Shown in pieces: positions 8,144 to 15,914 of a stretch of 43,615 nt of DNA. The notes beneath the pieces are model-generated. The model was not told the DNA's origin. It did not search any database and saw nothing but the letters and a program-made list of their open reading frames with translations. Source of the stretch: Prevotellaceae bacterium UBA1075. GTDB lineage: Bacteria; Bacteroidota; Bacteroidia; Bacteroidales; Bacteroidaceae. Position numbers and translations under genes: made by a program. Where the stretch lies: contig DCCS01000040.1 of the NCBI GenBank assembly GCA_002316015.1, forward strand, positions 87,816-131,430, written 5' to 3'. Every line of letters begins with the position of its first letter. Positions within the stretch are counted from its first letter, which is position 1.

Positions 8144-10303
8144 ATGATAGACAGGTTGACGATAGACAAGATCCTGGACGCGGCCAACATCGTGGACGTG
8201 GTGTCGGACTTCGTGACCCTCAAGCGGTCGGGGGCCAACTTCAAGGGGCTTTGCCCGTTCCACGATGACCGCACCCCCTCGTTCATGGTCTCCCCGGCCA
8301 AGAACATCTGCAAGTGTTTTGCCTGCGGTGTGGGCGGACGCCCCGTGGATTTCATCATGAAGCATGAGCAGCTGAGCTACCCCGATGCCCTCCGCTATCT
8401 GGCCAGGAAGTACGGCATCGAGATAAAGGAGAGGGAACTCTCGCCCGAAGAGAAACAGTCGCAGACCGACCGCGACAGCATGTTCATCCTCAACGACTGG
8501 GCCAAGGAGTGGTTCCGGCACCAACTCAACGACACGCCCGACGGGCGCGCCATCGGGCTGGCCTACTTCCACAACCGTGGTTTCCGCGATGACATCATGG
8601 CGCGGTTCCAGGTGGGTTTCTGCCCCGACAGCCGTGACCACACGCTTGGCGCCGACGCTCTGAAAGCAGGCTATCAAGAACAATACCTCACAAACACCAT
8701 CAACCAGAAGGAGCCACGGCTAAGCATGGGCACAGGGCTCTGCCTGAAAAGCGAGGACGGACGGTTGCGCGACCGCTTTCGCGGACGCGTGATATGGCCT
8801 ATCTTCACCATGAGCGGACGCGTGGCGGGCTTTGGCGGACGCGTGCTGGATGCGGCCACCAAGGGCGTGAGCGTCAAGTACCTCAACTCCCCCGAGAGCA
8901 TCATCTACAGCAAGCGCAAGGAACTCTTCGGACTCTTCCAGGCCAAGGAGGCCATACGCAAGCGTGACCTGTGCTACCTGGTGGAGGGCTACACCGACGT
9001 GATGGCCATGCACCAGCAAGGCGTGGAGAACGTGGTGGCCTCATCAGGCACCGCACTCACCACCGACCAGATACGACTCATACACCGCATGACCGGAAAC
9101 ATCACCGTCATCTACGATGGCGACGAGGCGGGCATACACGCCAGCGAGCGGGGCATCGACATGTTGCTGGCCGAGGGCATGAACGTGAAGTTGCTGCTCC
9201 TCCCCGATGGTGACGACCCCGACAGCTTCGCGCGCAAGCACACCGCCACCGAGTACCAGCAGTATCTGGCCGAGCACCAGACCGACTTCATCCAGTACAA
9301 GACAGCCCACCTCATGCAGGCTGCCAAGGACGACCCCACGCGCCTGGGGCAACTCGTGCACAGCATAGCGGCCAGCATAGCGGCCATCCCCGACGAAATC
9401 ACGCGGGTACTCTACACGCGACAGGCGTCACAGAAACTGCAGATGGAGGAGCGGCTCATCACGAATGCCGTCAACGAGCAACGGCGACAGGCGGCCGACG
9501 AGCGGCGCAAGGAGGCCGAGCGGGAGGCACGGCGGGGGGCATACCAGCAGGGACAGGCCGGCGGAGGCGCGCCCGCCCAGGCTCCCCACGGCGCCACAAG
9601 CACCACTGCCGGCGACGCCACACAGCCCCAAGCACCACAACAGGCAGTATCTGGCAGCACACAGGCATCAAGCAACATTACCGCCACGGGCACACAACCT
9701 GCCACGCACCTGCCCGCCGCCGGGGCATCCACTCCATACGCATCCGCAGGCACGTCCATCGCCGAGAGCAACCGCGAGCGCGACCTGATGCGCCTCCTGC
9801 TTGGCGCGGGCGAGGCAGTCATCTGCGAGGTGGAGGACGAGAACGGGAACGAGAAGGGACTCTCGGCCATCGAGTACACCTGCATGAGCCTGCAGGATGA
9901 CGGCATCGCGCTCTCATCGCCCCTCTACGAGCGTATCCTGCAAGAGGCTGTCCGGCATGTGCATGACGAGGGCTTCACGGCCGAGCGGTTCTTTGCGCAC
10001 CATCCCGACCCCTTGATAAGCCAACTGGCCTTCGAACTGAGTGTGGACAAGGAGCCGCTCAGCAAAATCCACCCAGACACCCCCGAGGAGCAACGCCTCG
10101 ATGACACGGTCATCTCGCTGGTCAACAGCATCAAGCTCGACTGCGTGCAGCGCGAGTTGAAGGGGCTGCTGGAGCAGGTGAAGGGCACAACCCTCGCAGG
10201 AGACAAGGAGGCATACAGGAAACTCCTCGCACGCTTCGCCGAGCGCAGCAAGTATGCCAAGGAACTGGCCAAGGAGTGCGGAAGCCGCGTGGTGATAGGC
10301 TGA
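8144..10303 (+). CDS. dnaG: DNA primase
   Basis: DnaG makes RNA primers at the replication fork. The 719-residue protein has the N-terminal CHC2 zinc finger (Cys37, His40, Cys58, Cys61). The catalytic core has the TOPRIM motifs VEGYTD (Glu281) and YDGDEAG (Asp325, Asp327), and a C-terminal helicase-interaction region follows. Residues of about 466-542 form a low-complexity Ala/Thr/Gln/Pro/Gly linker between core and C-terminal domain, which makes the protein longer than the roughly 580-residue E. coli enzyme. It is the last protein gene of the plus-strand run and is followed by tRNA-Arg 159 bases later. Confidence 0.96.
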   Translation: MIDRLTIDKILDAANIVDVVSDFVTLKRSGANFKGLCPFHDDRTPSFMVSPAKNICKCFACGVGGRPVDFIMKHEQLSYPDALRYLARKYGIEIKERELSPEEKQSQTDRDSMFILNDWAKEWFRHQLNDTPDGRAIGLAYFHNRGFRDDIMARFQVGFCPDSRDHTLGADALKAGYQEQYLTNTINQKEPRLSMGTGLCLKSEDGRLRDRFRGRVIWPIFTMSGRVAGFGGRVLDAATKGVSVKYLNSPESIIYSKRKELFGLFQAKEAIRKRDLCYLVEGYTDVMAMHQQGVENVVASSGTALTTDQIRLIHRMTGNITVIYDGDEAGIHASERGIDMLLAEGMNVKLLLLPDGDDPDSFARKHTATEYQQYLAEHQTDFIQYKTAHLMQAAKDDPTRLGQLVHSIAASIAAIPDEITRVLYTRQASQKLQMEERLITNAVNEQRRQAADERRKEAEREARRGAYQQGQAGGGAPAQAPHGATSTTAGDATQPQAPQQAVSGSTQASSNITATGTQPATHLPAAGASTPYASAGTSIAESNRERDLMRLLLGAGEAVICEVEDENGNEKGLSAIEYTCMSLQDDGIALSSPLYERILQEAVRHVHDEGFTAERFFAHHPDPLISQLAFELSVDKEPLSKIHPDTPEEQRLDDTVISLVNSIKLDCVQRELKGLLEQVKGTTLAGDKEAYRKLLARFAERSKYAKELAKECGSRVVIG

Positions 10304-10441
10304 GTGCGGTGTCCCCTCTCCCACTTGCGTCCCCCGTGCAGCAGGGCGGGGATGGCCTCCCGGCAAGTTTCATTTTTCCCCGCACACACAAGCCGCACAT
10401 GAAGAAAATGGCTCTTCGCTTTCATCTTTCAGCGGAAAGTT

Positions 10442-10449
10442 GTACCTTT
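10442..10449 (+). promoter_or_regulatory. -7 box for tRNA-Arg
   Basis: TACCTTTG matches TAnnTTTG exactly and ends 13 bases before the mature tRNA 5' end. That places the transcription start a few bases upstream of the tRNA. The -33 region has CTTT rather than TTTG. Confidence 0.65.
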
Positions 10450-10462
10450 GCCCTTGACAAAT

Positions 10463-10536
10463 GGCTCCGTAGCTTAGCTGTATAGAGCGTCAGATTCCGG
10501 TTCTGAAGGTCGAGGGTTAGAATCCCTCCGGGGTCA
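10463..10536 (+). tRNA. tRNA-Arg (anticodon CCG)
   Basis: The cloverleaf is complete: acceptor GGCTCCG/CGGGGTC, D arm GCTT/GAGC, anticodon stem TCAGA/TCTGA with loop TTCCGGT (anticodon CCG, reading CGG), variable loop AGGTC, and T arm GAGGG/CCCTC. The discriminator base is A. CCA is not encoded. Two normally invariant bases are changed together. The D loop (AGCTGTATA) has T at position 19 instead of G, and the T loop (TTAGAAT) has A at 56 instead of C, so the 19-56 tertiary pair would be U-A. It has its own promoter and terminator. Confidence 0.95.
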
Positions 10537-10545
10537 CACAGCATC

Positions 10546-10590
10546 GAGGCAGGCCGTCTTGCACAAAGACGATCCTGCCTCAACGTTTTT
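10546..10590 (+). terminator. Intrinsic terminator after tRNA-Arg
   Basis: GAGGCAGG (10546-10553) pairs with CCTGCCTC (10574-10581), with an inner CGTCTT/AAGACG stem, and TTTTT follows at 10586-10590. It lies 9 bases past the tRNA. Confidence 0.85.
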
Positions 10591-10631
10591 CCTGTACGTC
10601 ACGAGCGCGCCGGGACGGCACAAATGCCATG

Positions 10632-10755
10632 GTTCCAGGGAGGGCAGAATGCGTGTACTTCGACACAGGAGCATGCCCCGTTGATGCCATTGTCCAGAGT
10701 TCTTGGGAGGATAGAATACACGCATATCGGCACAGGAGCGCGTCCCGATGGGACT
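10632..10755. repeat. Imperfect 66-bp-spaced direct repeat
   Basis: Two copies of about 55 bases start at 10632 and 10698. They share GTTC..GGGAGG..AGAAT, then CACAGGAGC and CCCG, with roughly 70 percent identity and mostly transition differences. They fill the intergenic space between the tRNA terminator and the stop codon of the minus-strand gene at 10760. Function is unknown. Confidence 0.5.
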
Positions 10756-10759
10756 CACA

Positions 10760-11707
10760 TCAGAAGTCCAGACGGAACAGATGCCCCTGTGCCTGCAGCA
10801 GGAGCGAGCCACGCCAGGCCGCACAATCCTCCAGTTCGCTGAAGGTGGCGCGCCGCAGGTCTATCACGTTCTGCATCGTGCGGGTCTGCAGATTCCACAC
10901 GTAGAGCACCGACGGCTGCCCCTCCGTGCCGAATCCAGTGGGCATGAAGAGTTGGCCCGCCTGGATGAAGAGCCCCTGTCCAATGGGCATGAAGGGGCTG
11001 TTATAAGTGTCCTCTATCAGGTAATTCTCCAGGAGGTCCTTCCCGGTGAGCGTCACCAGGCCATCCGCGCCTTCGTCCGGCCTGGGCAGGCGGAACTTGA
11101 CAATGCGGTGGCGGTTGGCCTTGTCCTCATTGTTCACCGTGTTCCCGTAGCCATACAGCATGCCGTTCTCCCGGTCTATGACCCATTGCAGCGCATAGCC
11201 AAACAAGTGGTTGTCATCCTGGAAATGGATGACCTGCACCGTCTGTGTGGACTTCAGGTCGGGCGCGACACGCTCCACGAAGAGCACGTCCTTCTTTCCC
11301 TGCCAAGCCTGCCGTGCACACTGGCTCACATAGAGCAGGGGCAAGGGGTCGGAGGGCGCATATCGATGGTTGGAGAACGATACCACATTGCTGTGGTTCA
11401 CCCTATCATGGCATGCCATCCTGTAGGGTGGCACCAGCAGGTGCAGCTGTTCGCCGTCATAGGTATATACCGACAGCCATCCCGAGTTCTGCGCGCTCAG
11501 CAGGGTGTCGCCCCAGGCCTCCAGCCCCTGGTAGCCCTCCCCAGGCGCGCCCTTCAGCGCACCCACATGACTCACCCTGAGCGTATTCTCAAGCAGCGAG
11601 ACCCGCTGCCCACCATAACTGACGGAAGTGGGTCCTGCTGCAGTATTGTCCTGGGCTGCCGCAGCCAGTGCCGTCAGCATCAGCCCCGCAAGCATCTCCT
11701 TTCTCAC
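10760..11707 (-). CDS. Secreted protein of unknown function, possibly beta-propeller
   Basis: The 315-residue protein has an N-terminal signal peptide (RKEMLAGLMLTALAAAAQ, cleavage about residue 19). I do not recognize the family. The mature part is rich in short beta-like segments of the kind GLEAWGDTLLSAQNSGWLSVYTYDG, LQWVIDRENGMLYGYGNT and QLFMPTGFGTEGQPSVLYVWNLQTRTMQNVIDL, ending in GHLFRLDF. This resembles a repeat-based propeller but no motif proves it. The start codon is GTG at 11707, which keeps the basic N-terminus of the signal peptide; an ATG at 11695 would remove it. It begins 3 bases after the dipeptidyl peptidase gene, so the two are probably cotranscribed. Confidence 0.7.
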   Translation of the reverse strand: MRKEMLAGLMLTALAAAAQDNTAAGPTSVSYGGQRVSLLENTLRVSHVGALKGAPGEGYQGLEAWGDTLLSAQNSGWLSVYTYDGEQLHLLVPPYRMACHDRVNHSNVVSFSNHRYAPSDPLPLLYVSQCARQAWQGKKDVLFVERVAPDLKSTQTVQVIHFQDDNHLFGYALQWVIDRENGMLYGYGNTVNNEDKANRHRIVKFRLPRPDEGADGLVTLTGKDLLENYLIEDTYNSPFMPIGQGLFIQAGQLFMPTGFGTEGQPSVLYVWNLQTRTMQNVIDLRRATFSELEDCAAWRGSLLLQAQGHLFRLDF

Positions 11708-11710
11708 GCT

Positions 11711-13912
11711 TTATTGCAAGTATTGTTTGAAATGGTTGGTAATCTGACGGAAGAGATGGGCACGCGTGTTGCCGCCGAAAATGCTGTGGTTTCGGTTGGT
11801 ATAGGTCAGTTCACGGAAGTCTTTGTCGGCCTGTACCAGAGCCTCGGTGTATTCGGCGGTGTTGCGGAAGTGCACGTTGTCGTCGGCCAGCCCATGCACG
11901 AGCAGCAGATGCCCGCTCAGCTGTGCCGCGCGGCCTATGGGTGACACATCGTATCCGCTTCCGTTCTCCTTGGGCGTGCGCATGAAGCGCTCGGTATATA
12001 CGCTGTCATAGTAGCGCCAGTCGGTGGGAGCGGCCACTGCCACGCCGGCGGCAAACACGGGTCTGCCCTCACTCATGCTCATCAGGGTGCAGAACCCACC
12101 ATAACTCCAGCCCCAGATGCCGATGCGCTTGGCATCCACATAGGGCAGCGAGGCGGCGTAGAGGGCAGCCTGCACCTGGTCGTGGCTCTCCAGCTGCCCC
12201 AGTTTGAGATAGGTGCACTGCTCGAAGTCACGCCCCCGGCCACCCGTTCCGCGCCCATCCACAATGAGGCTGATGAATCCCTGCTCGGCCAGGTACTGCT
12301 CATAGAGCGTGCCTCCCATGTTGCCCGCGCTCCAGCTGTCCAGCACCTGCTGGCTGCCCGGCCCGCTGTACTGGAACAGGATGACCGGGTACTTCTGGCT
12401 CTCCTTGAAGTCGGGCGGGAGCACCATCAGCCCGTTGAGTTGCACACCGTCCTGCGTGGTGAACGACACGAAGCGGCGTTCGCCCAGGCTGAGCGAAGAC
12501 AGTTTGGAGCGCAGCTCACTGTTGTCCTCCAGTGTGCCCAGCGTCTTGCCGTTGGCATCGCACAGGGTGGTCACGGGCGGTGTCTGCAGGTTGCTCCACA
12601 CGTTCATGTAGTAGCGCAGCCCTCTGCTGAAGATGGCATTGTTGGTTCCCTTCTGCGTGCTCAGCCTCATGGTCTTGCCCTTGAGGTCGGTCTTATAGAC
12701 GGCCTTGTAGAGCGGCCCCTCCTGGTTGCTGGCATAATACACCTGCCCCTGCCGGCTGTCATAGCCGTAGAAGTCCGTCACCACATGCTTTCCTCCGGTA
12801 AGCCGGCGCTTGAGCGTGCCATTGAGGTCATACAGGTAAAGGTGGTTCCAGCCGCTGCGCTCGCTCATGAGCACGAATCCGCCGGGTGTTGTCTGAAAGT
12901 TCTTGTACACATTCTCTGATATGTACTTCTCCGTCTCGTCGCGCACAATAAGGCGGCACTCGGTGCTGCGTGGGTTGGCCAAATAGATGTCCAGGCGGTT
13001 CTGGTGACGGTTCTGGGTGAGGACGAGCAACTTGAGCGGGTCGTCGGTAAAGGCGATGCGCGGTATGTACCCGTCAGGGGCAAGGGGCAGTTGCATCTTC
13101 CTTATCACACGGCTCTTGATGTCGAAGCTGTGCACGGTGACCGTGCTGTTGGTGGCTCCTGCCACAGGATACTTGTATGCGTAGGCACCAGGGTACTCGC
13201 TGTATTCCTCCCTCGCCGGGGCGAGTCCCTTGTAGAGCGGGAACGAGAAGGTGGGCACAGCCCTCTCGTCATACTTGACCCAGGCCAGCATGGTGGCGTC
13301 GGCATTGAAGTCGAAGGCCCGGCTCAGCGAGAACTCTTCCTCGTTGACCCAGTCCGGCTTTCCGTTGAGGATCTCGCCGAACTTCCCGTCCTTGGTCACT
13401 TGTGTCTCACTGTTGTTGAACAGCAACTTCACCAGAAACAGGTTTCCGTCCCTCACGAAGGCCACCATGCTGCCATCGGGGCTCCACCTGGGCACCTCCT
13501 GGGCACCGTTCTCGCTCAAGTTGGCCACGGTGCGGTTCTTCACGTTATATATATAGTACTCTGCCGTGCGGCTATGGCGGTAGATGGCCCGTGTGTCGGT
13601 CTGCAGCAGGATATGCTTCTCGTCGGGGCTCATGATATAGCCGTCGATGCGCGGGATGCGTATGCGCTGCTTGAGCGATCCCGTGTCAAAGAGCACGCCC
13701 GTCTGCTTGCCCGTGCGGAAACTGTAGCGCAGGATTTGCTTGCCATCGGCACTCAGCTGGCTGTAACTCTCGCCATCGGCCAGCGGCGTGACACCGATGA
13801 TGCGGCGTGCCGAGTAAGTGCCGTTGGTGAGGTTGCCGATGGTGAGGTTCTCCGCCAGGGCGGCTGTGGAGAGCCCGCAGAGCAGAGTCGTCAGTAGTAA
13901 TAGCCTTTTCAT
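11711..13912 (-). CDS. Dipeptidyl peptidase IV (S9B prolyl oligopeptidase family)
   Basis: DPP IV removes X-Pro or X-Ala dipeptides from peptide N-termini, outside the cytoplasm. From the start at 13912 the protein has 733 residues, with signal peptide KRLLLLTTLLCGLSTAALA. An N-terminal eight-bladed beta-propeller (about 40-470) with S9B patterns such as TTPGGFVLMSERSGWNHLYLYD is followed by an alpha/beta-hydrolase domain. The catalytic triad is visible: Ser603 in GWSYGG, Asp677 in HGLADDNVH and His709 in RNHSIFGG. The upstream start at 13957 would add 15 residues before the signal peptide and is less likely. It heads a two-gene unit. Such enzymes help asaccharolytic growth on peptides in Bacteroidetes. 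Confidence 0.95.
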   Translation of the reverse strand: MKRLLLLTTLLCGLSTAALAENLTIGNLTNGTYSARRIIGVTPLADGESYSQLSADGKQILRYSFRTGKQTGVLFDTGSLKQRIRIPRIDGYIMSPDEKHILLQTDTRAIYRHSRTAEYYIYNVKNRTVANLSENGAQEVPRWSPDGSMVAFVRDGNLFLVKLLFNNSETQVTKDGKFGEILNGKPDWVNEEEFSLSRAFDFNADATMLAWVKYDERAVPTFSFPLYKGLAPAREEYSEYPGAYAYKYPVAGATNSTVTVHSFDIKSRVIRKMQLPLAPDGYIPRIAFTDDPLKLLVLTQNRHQNRLDIYLANPRSTECRLIVRDETEKYISENVYKNFQTTPGGFVLMSERSGWNHLYLYDLNGTLKRRLTGGKHVVTDFYGYDSRQGQVYYASNQEGPLYKAVYKTDLKGKTMRLSTQKGTNNAIFSRGLRYYMNVWSNLQTPPVTTLCDANGKTLGTLEDNSELRSKLSSLSLGERRFVSFTTQDGVQLNGLMVLPPDFKESQKYPVILFQYSGPGSQQVLDSWSAGNMGGTLYEQYLAEQGFISLIVDGRGTGGRGRDFEQCTYLKLGQLESHDQVQAALYAASLPYVDAKRIGIWGWSYGGFCTLMSMSEGRPVFAAGVAVAAPTDWRYYDSVYTERFMRTPKENGSGYDVSPIGRAAQLSGHLLLVHGLADDNVHFRNTAEYTEALVQADKDFRELTYTNRNHSIFGGNTRAHLFRQITNHFKQYLQ

Positions 13913-13943
13913 GTTCTGTGTTGGTTTGTTTCGTTCTTCCGGA

Positions 13944-13951
13944 CAAAGGTA
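13944..13951 (-). promoter_or_regulatory. -7 box for the DPP IV gene
   Basis: The minus strand reads TACCTTTG, 32 bases upstream of the gene start at 13912. No TTTG is found at the expected -33 spacing. Confidence 0.5.
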
Positions 13952-14004
13952 CGACAAATCGGCAAAAGCCGCGTCCGCCCGCCTGGCGTTTCTCCTTTTT
14001 TGTG

Positions 14005-14012
14005 TACTTTTG
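14005..14012 (+). promoter_or_regulatory. Possible -7 box directly before the radical SAM gene
   Basis: TACTTTTG ends only 4 bases before the ATG at 14017. If used, the transcript would be leaderless or nearly so. The -33 region lacks TTTG, so this may be chance. Confidence 0.3.
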
Positions 14013-14016
14013 CCGC

Positions 14017-14928
14017 ATGGTACATAAGGAGTTCGGTGCCTGGCTACAGGCGGAACTGGGCTGCAGAGCCCAGAAGATTTCGGTGGACGCGGGATTCTCG
14101 TGCCCCAACAGGGACGGCACGGTGGGGCACGGCGGCTGCACCTTCTGCGACAACCGCGCCTTCAGTCCCGCCTACTGCCGCCAGGGAGGCACCGTCACCG
14201 GGCAACTGGAGGCGGGCAAGCGCTTTTTCGCGCACAAATACCCCACGCTGAAGTACCTGGCCTATTTCCAGTCCTACACCAGCACCCATGCGTCCCTGGA
14301 ACGCCTCAAGGCCCTGTACGAGGAGGCCTTGCGGGTGCCCGACGTGATGGGGCTGGTCATCGGCACGCGTCCCGACTGCATGCCCGTCCCCTTGCTCGAC
14401 TACCTCGAGGAACTAAGCCACCGCACCTTCCTGCTGGTGGAGTATGGAGTGGAGAGTGCCAGCGAGGACACCCTGAGACGCATCAACCGCGGCCACACCT
14501 TCGCCCAGGCCGAGGACACCATACGCGGGACAGCCGCGCGTGGCATCCGCACGGGAGCACACATGATACTGGGCTTCCCCTGGGAATCGCATGCCGAACT
14601 CATGCGCCAGGCCCGCGTGATGGCCCGCCTGCCACTCACCACGCTCAAACTGCACCAGCTGCAGGTCATCCGTGGCACCGAGCTTGCCCGCCAGTATGCC
14701 GCCCACCCGTGGCCCACGCCTACGGCCGAGGAGTATGTGGACCTGGTTCTGGAGTACATCAGCCGCCTTCCGAGCACACTGGTGCTGGAGCGGTTTGTGA
14801 GCCAGAGCCCCTCGGAGTATGTCATCGCACCACGCTGGGGGCTCAAGAACCATGAGTTTGCGGCACTGGTGAGAAAGAGGATGAACCGCCACCCCACTGA
14901 CATGCCCAATGCGCAGGGACACGGATGA
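14017..14928 (+). CDS. Radical SAM protein, TIGR01212/YhcC family
   Basis: This 303-residue protein carries the radical SAM iron-sulfur motif of the YhcC family in the form CPNRDGTVGHGGCTFC (Cys29, Cys41, Cys44). Further family features follow: YFQSYTSTHASLERLKALYEEAL, IGTRPDCMP, VEYGVESASEDTLRRINRGH and HMILGFPWES. Proteins of this family are related to Elp3/HemN-like radical SAM enzymes. Their reaction is not established; a tRNA-modifying role has been proposed for relatives. The start at 14017 gives the usual MVHKEFGAWLQ N-terminus. It is transcribed divergently from the DPP IV gene. Confidence 0.9.
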   Translation: MVHKEFGAWLQAELGCRAQKISVDAGFSCPNRDGTVGHGGCTFCDNRAFSPAYCRQGGTVTGQLEAGKRFFAHKYPTLKYLAYFQSYTSTHASLERLKALYEEALRVPDVMGLVIGTRPDCMPVPLLDYLEELSHRTFLLVEYGVESASEDTLRRINRGHTFAQAEDTIRGTAARGIRTGAHMILGFPWESHAELMRQARVMARLPLTTLKLHQLQVIRGTELARQYAAHPWPTPTAEEYVDLVLEYISRLPSTLVLERFVSQSPSEYVIAPRWGLKNHEFAALVRKRMNRHPTDMPNAQGHG

Positions 14929-14970
14929 CCCCACGGGCACCGCGCCACACGGGAAACGGGAAAAACGGGA

Positions 14971-15026
14971 CGCCAAGCCCCCCACAGCCCTCCCTAAGGG
15001 AGAGGCAGCCGTGAGGGGGCTTGGCG
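14971..15026. repeat. GC-rich palindromic REP-like element
   Basis: CGCCAAGCCCCC (14971-14982) is perfectly repeated in inverted form at 15015-15026, and inside it lies CTCCCTAAGGGAG (14990-15002), a near-perfect palindrome. It sits between the convergent radical SAM and ATPase genes and may also act as a bidirectional terminator. Related elements lie near 20.9 kb and 43.25 kb. Confidence 0.65.
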
Positions 15027-15100
15027 CCACCTGTCACAATCAGTTCCTGAAATAGTGTCCCCATGCGCCCAGGGTAAGCCCGCAGGCCCCTGGCTCACGC

Positions 15101-15868
15101 TCACGTTGGCCTGTGGACGCGGAATGTGAGGCTCTCCGCGACAAACTCCACCCCCTGGCACGCGAAGTAACGCGCGACGGTGCCATCGGCCGCCAAACAT
15201 GCGGGAGAGCCGATGCTCAGCCCCCTCTTGTCCATCAGCCACAGCACATCACCCAACTGCAAGGCCAGTTCCACATCGTGCGTGCTCAGCAGGATGGTCT
15301 TGTCCATGCCGTGGGCCAGCCGGCTCAGCAGGCGCATGGTCTCCACCTTCGACGGGAAGTCAAGGAATGCCGTGGGCTCATCGAGCAGTATGACGGGGGT
15401 CTGCTGTGCCAGTGCCTTGGCTATCACCGCTTTCTGCCGCTCCCCGTCGCTCAGCGACTGCACCTGGCGACTGGCCAGTTCCGCGATGCCCACCAGCCCC
15501 ATGGCCTCGTCCACGATGTGGCGGTCACTGGCTCGCAGATTGCCCCAGAACCCCGTGTAGGGAGTGCGCCCCATGCCCACCAGGTCGCGCACGGTGAGTG
15601 CGGGCACGTCAATGCGCTCGGTGAGCACCACGCTCACGAGGCGGGACATGCGTCCGGTACCCGCCACGCCTATGGGCTCCCCGTCAACCAGCACCTGTCC
15701 GCCAAGCGCGGGCTGGACTCCCCCTATGGTGCGCAGCAGCGTGCTCTTGCCCGCCCCGTTGGCTCCCAGCAGGCACACCAGCTCACCCTGCTGCAGGCAG
15801 GCGTCCAGCCCGCTCGCCACAGCCTGGCGGCCATAGCCGGCGGTCACATTGTGCAGTCTGATCTCCAT
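15101..15868 (-). CDS. ABC transporter ATPase, BtuD/FecE/HmuV type
   Basis: This 255-residue protein is the ATPase of a type II (vitamin B12/heme/siderophore) ABC importer. Walker A is GANGAGKST (residues 35-43), the signature is LSDGERQ (139-145), Walker B is VILLDEP (159-165) and the switch His is at 197 in LLSTHD. The matching permease and binding protein genes are upstream on the same strand. Unusually, a GH20 hexosaminidase gene lies between this gene and the permease. The substrate cannot be read from the ATPase; context (DUF4465 lipoprotein) favours cobalamin. Confidence 0.92.
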   Translation of the reverse strand: MEIRLHNVTAGYGRQAVASGLDACLQQGELVCLLGANGAGKSTLLRTIGGVQPALGGQVLVDGEPIGVAGTGRMSRLVSVVLTERIDVPALTVRDLVGMGRTPYTGFWGNLRASDRHIVDEAMGLVGIAELASRQVQSLSDGERQKAVIAKALAQQTPVILLDEPTAFLDFPSKVETMRLLSRLAHGMDKTILLSTHDVELALQLGDVLWLMDKRGLSIGSPACLAADGTVARYFACQGVEFVAESLTFRVHRPT

Positions 15869-15914
15869 GGCGCGCTCCCAGCCTTCACGTCAGGCATGCC
15901 CATGCTGTGCCTCA

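Noticed and set aside
6887..8683. A 598-codon minus-strand open frame over pepT, hslR-like, Lrp and dnaG genes
   Set aside because: It is antisense to four well-supported genes and shows no family features.
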